Assembly: GCF_030813505.1 (NCBI RefSeq)
Contig: NZ_JAUSUE010000007.1
DNA: 64,000 nt
Direction: 5' to 3' (one strand)
Source of the DNA: Pectinatus haikarae
GTDB lineage: Bacteria > Bacillota > Negativicutes > Selenomonadales > Selenomonadaceae
Positions 60,129-64,000 of this stretch are shown here, piece by piece. The notes beneath the pieces were generated by a model, which saw only the letters and a list, made by a program, of their open reading frames with translations, made no database searches and had not been told where the DNA came from. The position numbers and the translations under genes are program-made. Position 1 is the stretch's first letter, and each line of letters opens with the position of its first letter.

Positions 60129-60896
60129 ATGTGGGAAATTTATGACCAATTGATAAACGCGATACCGGACGGCTTAGCCGTAGAGTATGTTGTGGCAGGA
60201 ACGTATCATGTGTGTGTCAGAAGCGAATTGGGAATGGGACTGGCACCGCTCCTGCCGGGAGATATGCGCAGTGAACGTTACCCGCGGGAAATAGGGATGC
60301 CCTTGAAAAAATTGGCCGAAGCAGTTAAGTCGTGGAATTTTATAGAAGCTTCAATCGGACATGCCGCATTAAACGCATATTATAATGCAATTCCCGTTGC
60401 CGGAAAGAACGGGATAGACTTCGGCAACGGGCGCCACAGTGAAGACCGCTTGAAGGATCCTTTTATTGCTTACCAAAATGCCATAAAGGGCAAAAAAGTA
60501 GCAGTGATCGGTCATTTCCATTATTTGGATAAATTATTTGCACCAGTATGTGATCTTTCTATAATTGAGAGAACACAGCAGGAAGGAGACTATCCGCTGG
60601 AGGCAGCCGAATATATTCTGCCGCAGAGTGATTTTGTGATAATTCCCTGTTCGTCAATTGCTTATAAAACATTGCCGCGTTATTTGGAACTTGCTGAAAA
60701 TGCTTATGTAATTATGGTGGGATGTTCGACGACATTGTCTCCGGTGCTGTTTGAAAGAGGGATTGACGATCTGTCAGGTCTGGTAGTCAGTGATGAAGAA
60801 AAGGCAAAAAATATTATCAGCGGAAATATAAAAGGCAATATTCATTTGGCTGCACAAAAAGTAAGCATGAAAAAAACTCTGTTTTTTAAACAATGA
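60129..60896 (+). CDS. DUF4213/DUF364 protein (putative heavy-metal chelation)
   Basis: A 255-residue protein. The N-terminal part (about 1-85; WEIYDQLINAIP, then SWNFIEASIGHAALNA) is DUF4213, with an enolase-N-like fold. The C-terminal part (about 105-250; GKKVAVIGHFHYLDKL, DFVIIPCSSIAYKTL, MVGCSTTLSPVLF) is DUF364, a Rossmann-like domain proposed to bind heavy metals or a metal cofactor. It is third gene of the operon, 36 bases after the ABC ATPase. The function is not established; the context points to metal trafficking or cofactor insertion. Confidence 0.85.
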   Translation: MWEIYDQLINAIPDGLAVEYVVAGTYHVCVRSELGMGLAPLLPGDMRSERYPREIGMPLKKLAEAVKSWNFIEASIGHAALNAYYNAIPVAGKNGIDFGNGRHSEDRLKDPFIAYQNAIKGKKVAVIGHFHYLDKLFAPVCDLSIIERTQQEGDYPLEAAEYILPQSDFVIIPCSSIAYKTLPRYLELAENAYVIMVGCSTTLSPVLFERGIDDLSGLVVSDEEKAKNIISGNIKGNIHLAAQKVSMKKTLFFKQ

Positions 60897-61002
60897 AATA
60901 TGAATTTTAAAAATTCACGTTGACCGTATCTTGGGATGATACAATTTACGCAGTAAATATTTTTATCTGCAATATAGAACAGGTTTGCAAAGGAGACGGA
61001 TC

Positions 61003-61698
61003 ATGTCAATATTTTCTGTATTGATTGTTGATGATGATGAAAAATTGGTCAAATTGCTGAAAGCTTATTTTGACAGGGAAGACTTTATTACATATACTGC
61101 CGAAGACGGACTTTCAGCTTTACAGGCAGTGAAGGATAAAAGCCCCAGTGTCATTATTCTTGATCTGATGTTGCCGGGCATGAGTGGCTGGGATGTATGC
61201 AAACAAGTAAGGCGTGATAATGACACTCCTATTCTCATGCTTACTGCCAGAGATGAAGAAAGTGATCGATTGATCGGTCTGGAGATTGGCGCGGATGATT
61301 ATGTAACTAAGCCGTTCAGCCCGCGTGAAGTGGTTGCCAGAGTGAAGGCGATTTTAAGACGTGTTGGCAATAGCGTTGTAAACAGAAGAATTTTGAAGAT
61401 GGATAATATTACTATTGATCCTGAACGCCATCAGGTATTTAATGGGGGTCTTCCGGTAGAACTCACTCCCACTGAATTTAAATTATTGGAGTTGTTGGCT
61501 GGCAATCCCGGGAAAGTTTTTACCAGACTGCAAATTGTCGAACAAACACAAGGTTATATGTTTGACGGATATGAGCGGACTATTGACACTCATATTAAAA
61601 ATCTGCGTCGTAAACTGGAAGCTGATCCAAAAAATCCGCGCTATTTGCAGACCGTATATGGTATTGGCTATAAGTTTAATGGCGGCAGTAATGAGTAG
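61003..61698 (+). CDS. OmpR family response regulator
   Basis: A 231-residue regulator starting MSIFSVLIVDDDEK. The receiver has the acidic cluster VDDDE, phospho-acceptor Asp in VIILDLMLPGMSG and Lys in YVTKPF. The winged-helix domain (about 130-228) has LTPTEFKLLELLAGNPGK and a VYGIGYKF end. ATG 61003 has GGAG 7 bases upstream. It overlaps the kinase gene by 8 bases. Target genes are unknown. Confidence 0.94.
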   Translation: MSIFSVLIVDDDEKLVKLLKAYFDREDFITYTAEDGLSALQAVKDKSPSVIILDLMLPGMSGWDVCKQVRRDNDTPILMLTARDEESDRLIGLEIGADDYVTKPFSPREVVARVKAILRRVGNSVVNRRILKMDNITIDPERHQVFNGGLPVELTPTEFKLLELLAGNPGKVFTRLQIVEQTQGYMFDGYERTIDTHIKNLRRKLEADPKNPRYLQTVYGIGYKFNGGSNE

Positions 61699-62830
61699 GT
61701 TTAATAGTATCACCGTACGGATTACGGGACTTACCTTTGTAGCCATTGCAGTCACCGTTTTTGTGCTTATTTATCTGGCGGATGTGCAAATGGAGGAACA
61801 GTTCAAGGAATATTTGATAGTGCAGCAAATACAAATGCAGGGCGGAAATATGTATGACAGCGAGCATACGATGGCGCTGGTTATGGGACCGACTGAAAAA
61901 ACTTTTCTGATGTCAGTTCATAATTCATTGTTCTGGGTAGGGCTGATAATGCTGCTGCTTGGATTGTTGGTAAGTTATCTGCTGGCAAGAAGTATTACTG
62001 TTCCTCTTAAAAATCTCGGGCAGGCTGCCAAGGAAGTAAAAAAAGGCACTTTTGGCAAAACCGTATCAGTCAGGACTAATGATGAGGTCGGTGAATTGGC
62101 AGATATTTTTAATCAAATGTCGCAGACACTGGCAGATAATACCAGACTTAAAAAGCAGCTGCTTGCTAATGTTGCGCATGAGCTCAGGACTCCTCTGGCA
62201 GTTATTCAAGGAAATATTGAGGGAATGCTCGACGGTGTTGTTGAGCCCAGTAAAGATCAGCTTCGTTCGCTGTATGAAGAAGCCATACGTTTGAATCGTC
62301 TTATAAGGGATTTGCGGGATCTGTCACTTGCTGAAGTTCATCAACTGACACTGGAAAAATCTCCTGCTGATATAAATAATCTGATCAACCGATTGATTGC
62401 TTCGCTGAAACCGCTGAGTAATAAAAAAAATATAACAATCAACTTTACTAATGGTAAGGAAAAGCTGCCTGATATTTTGGTGGATCGGGATCGTATCAGC
62501 CAGGTCTTTTATAATGTTATTGTCAACGCTGTCAGATATTCACCGGAATGCAGCACTATACAGATAAAAACGGCTCTCCTGAATAAACAGGAGGGCCGTT
62601 GGGTAAAAATTTCCATAGCTGATAACGGAACAGGTATATCAAAAGAAGATCTGCCACATGTGTTTGATCATTTTTATCGCGGCGATAAATCCAGAGACAG
62701 AAAGAGCGGAGGTTCCGGTCTCGGACTGGCAATAGTCAGACAACTGATCGAAAATCACGGCGGGAAAATAGAAGTGACCAGTACGATAGGCATGGGAACG
62801 ACATTTAATATATTACTGCCGTTAAATTGA
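61691..62830 (+). CDS. Sensor histidine kinase (BaeS-like)
   Basis: A 379-residue membrane kinase starting MSRFNSITVRITG. Helices at about 10-30 and 80-100 frame a short outside loop of about 50 residues. A HAMP domain follows (about 101-155; SITVPLKNLGQAAKEVKKG). The phospho-acceptor His is in LLANVAHELRTPLAVIQGN. ATPase boxes are NAVRYSPE, IADNGTGISKEDLPHVFDHFYR and GSGLGLAIVRQL. The short sensor suggests envelope-stress or intramembrane sensing. Start overlap with the regulator gene implies coupled translation. Confidence 0.93.
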   Translation: MSRFNSITVRITGLTFVAIAVTVFVLIYLADVQMEEQFKEYLIVQQIQMQGGNMYDSEHTMALVMGPTEKTFLMSVHNSLFWVGLIMLLLGLLVSYLLARSITVPLKNLGQAAKEVKKGTFGKTVSVRTNDEVGELADIFNQMSQTLADNTRLKKQLLANVAHELRTPLAVIQGNIEGMLDGVVEPSKDQLRSLYEEAIRLNRLIRDLRDLSLAEVHQLTLEKSPADINNLINRLIASLKPLSNKKNITINFTNGKEKLPDILVDRDRISQVFYNVIVNAVRYSPECSTIQIKTALLNKQEGRWVKISIADNGTGISKEDLPHVFDHFYRGDKSRDRKSGGSGLGLAIVRQLIENHGGKIEVTSTIGMGTTFNILLPLN

Positions 62831-62896
62831 CACAGGGACTATTTGTTTGCTGTGCCGCAACCTAAAGGGGCTGTCGGAATAATGCATTTTGGCAAT

Positions 62897-64000
62897 TCAT
62901 CGGCCGGTTTCTTCGGCTTCTATTTCCTCCAAAGTACGGCCTCGTGTTTCAGGCACACGTATTTTCACAAAAAGCACTCCCAACATGCATATGACACCGA
63001 AAATTGCGAAGACGACTTCCTGTGGCATAGACGCAGTCATGATGGGGAATAATAAGCCTACAAGCCATGAACCGATCCAGTTAAAAGATGAAGCCAGGCC
63101 TGCTGCTCGTCCGCGAACAGACAGAGGGAATATCTCACCGACGATTACCCAGGTTATAGGAGCCCATGTAGCGGAATAAAAAGCAACGTAGATGCACAGA
63201 AAAAATACTATCATCATAGAGCTGGTGCCGGGTATCAGCCAATTTATAACTGCTGGCAGGATAAAAGACAGCCCCATGATGAAACCGGCTACCATCAAAA
63301 GTGTGCGTCTGTTAAATTTTTCTGCGATCCATATATATACTAACGAACCCAGCACAAGGATCAAGCCTTGAATTATCGGCCACATTAATTCGTTGGTTGC
63401 CGCGCTTCCGGTAGCTTTTTCTACAATCAGAGGAATATAGTAAAAAATAGCATTAGCTCCTTGGAATTGCTGGAAGGCAGCGACACCGACACCGGCAATG
63501 ATCAAATAGCGATATTTACTGTTTAGCAAGCTTGCCCAGCTGACTTGATGTGCTGCTTGATTTTCTTTTGCAGCGGTTTCTTTTATGTCATTCAGTTCAG
63601 CTTCGATTTCATTTTGCGGACGGACATAACTCAATACTCTGCGGGCCTCATCATAATGGCCGTTTTTAATCAAGTAGCGCGGTGATTCCGGCAAACGCAG
63701 CACACCAAAAAATAAAATGATAGCGGGAAGGCAGGCAAAACCAAGCATTAATCGCCATGACATTTCCCCGGGGAGATCTTTCAATAAAAAATCCACAACA
63801 TATGAAACAAGCATCCCTGAAACGATCATGGTCTGATTGATACCGGAAAGACGGCCGCGCAGCTTTGCCGGTGCCAGTTCAGAAATATATGCTGGTACTA
63901 ATGCTGAAGCGGCGCCTACGCCAAGTCCTAAGAAAGCGCGAACTATTATCATATAAGTTTGACCGTTATCAGGAGCGATACCTGACAGTAATGCGAAAAT
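62897..64000 (-). CDS. Sugar porter family MFS transporter (partial, N-terminus beyond window)
   Basis: At least 367 residues; the frame stays open to the right edge (ALLSGIAPDNGQTY precedes the first internal Met at 63952). Sugar porter markers are PAYISELAPAKLRGRL, PESPRYLIKNG, FQQFQGANAIFYY, GEIFPLSVRGRAAG and the C-terminal PETRGRTLEEIE. It would import a sugar or polyol with protons. The first helices lie outside the window. It converges on the BaeS-like kinase gene. Confidence 0.92.
   Translation of the reverse strand: MFALLSGIAPDNGQTYMIIVRAFLGLGVGAASALVPAYISELAPAKLRGRLSGINQTMIVSGMLVSYVVDFLLKDLPGEMSWRLMLGFACLPAIILFFGVLRLPESPRYLIKNGHYDEARRVLSYVRPQNEIEAELNDIKETAAKENQAAHQVSWASLLNSKYRYLIIAGVGVAAFQQFQGANAIFYYIPLIVEKATGSAATNELMWPIIQGLILVLGSLVYIWIAEKFNRRTLLMVAGFIMGLSFILPAVINWLIPGTSSMMIVFFLCIYVAFYSATWAPITWVIVGEIFPLSVRGRAAGLASSFNWIGSWLVGLLFPIMTASMPQEVVFAIFGVICMLGVLFVKIRVPETRGRTLEEIEAEETGR

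Noticed and set aside
1..64000. CRISPR arrays, tRNA or rRNA genes, prophage or insertion sequences
   Set aside because: No regularly spaced repeats, cloverleaf-like sequences, rRNA signatures, transposase or phage genes were seen by eye. A tRNA or Rfam scan would be needed to exclude small RNAs fully.

Overview
The window reads as chromosomal DNA from a Gram-negative Firmicute, most likely class Negativicutes (Selenomonadales-like). Two sets of traits meet here. Outer-membrane traits: an LptA/OstA-type protein, a TonB-dependent receptor, a TonB-like transducer and a full set for adding 4-amino-4-deoxy-L-arabinose (Ara4N) to lipid A. Firmicute-style traits: ribD-ribE-ribBA-ribH behind an FMN riboswitch, thiS-thiG-thiH-thiE behind a TPP riboswitch, a PASTA-tailed penicillin-binding protein and purine-rich GGAGG ribosome sites. 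The genus is not claimed. I saw no rRNA, tRNA, CRISPR array, prophage or insertion sequence.

Layout. 1-4.4 kb: end of a membrane protein, a small secreted Lys/His-rich protein, an iron alcohol dehydrogenase, a TetR/SMR efflux pair with a clear operator, and an EamA exporter. 4.5-9.1 kb: riboflavin operon plus a phosphodiesterase. 9.2-12.6 kb: rodA, small proteins, a divergent Lgt-like protein. 12.6-16.4 kb: aroC-aroK-aroB and dgt. 16.5-22.8 kb: lptA-like gene, then branched-chain amino acid genes in the mirror order small-large-ilvC-large-small acetolactate synthase. 24.1-27.2 kb: thiamine operon. 27.2-34.4 kb: a metallophore/corrinoid-type uptake locus (ATPase, TIM-barrel protein, binding protein, MerR regulator, TonB-dependent receptor, permease). 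34.4-43.6 kb: lrgAB, serS, a class B PBP, tonB-like, ArnE/F-like, YdjM-like, GNAT and OPT genes. 43.8-53.0 kb: a two-component system divergent from arnT-arnB-arnC-arnA (split in two)-arnD. 53-64 kb: HIT, EAL-HDOD, chemotaxis receptor, secreted hydrolase, a three-gene metal-handling-like operon (HypB-like GTPase, soluble ABC ATPase, DUF4213/DUF364), a second two-component system, and a sugar porter cut by the window edge.

Main points of interest. (1) Four promoters in the uptake locus share an unusual 19-bp spacer and a related spacer sequence, as expected for targets of the MerR-family gene lying among them. (2) A three-copy, two-hairpin dispersed repeat of 133 bp; one copy lies in the riboflavin leader, one upstream of the OPT gene, and a third, 38 bp shorter, covers the stop codon of an ASCH-like gene. 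(3) The GTPase-ABC-DUF364 operon, whose biochemical role I cannot assign. (4) The mirror-image ilv cluster with an internal terminator. (5) A ThiS that ends GG-Ser-Lys with no thiF nearby.
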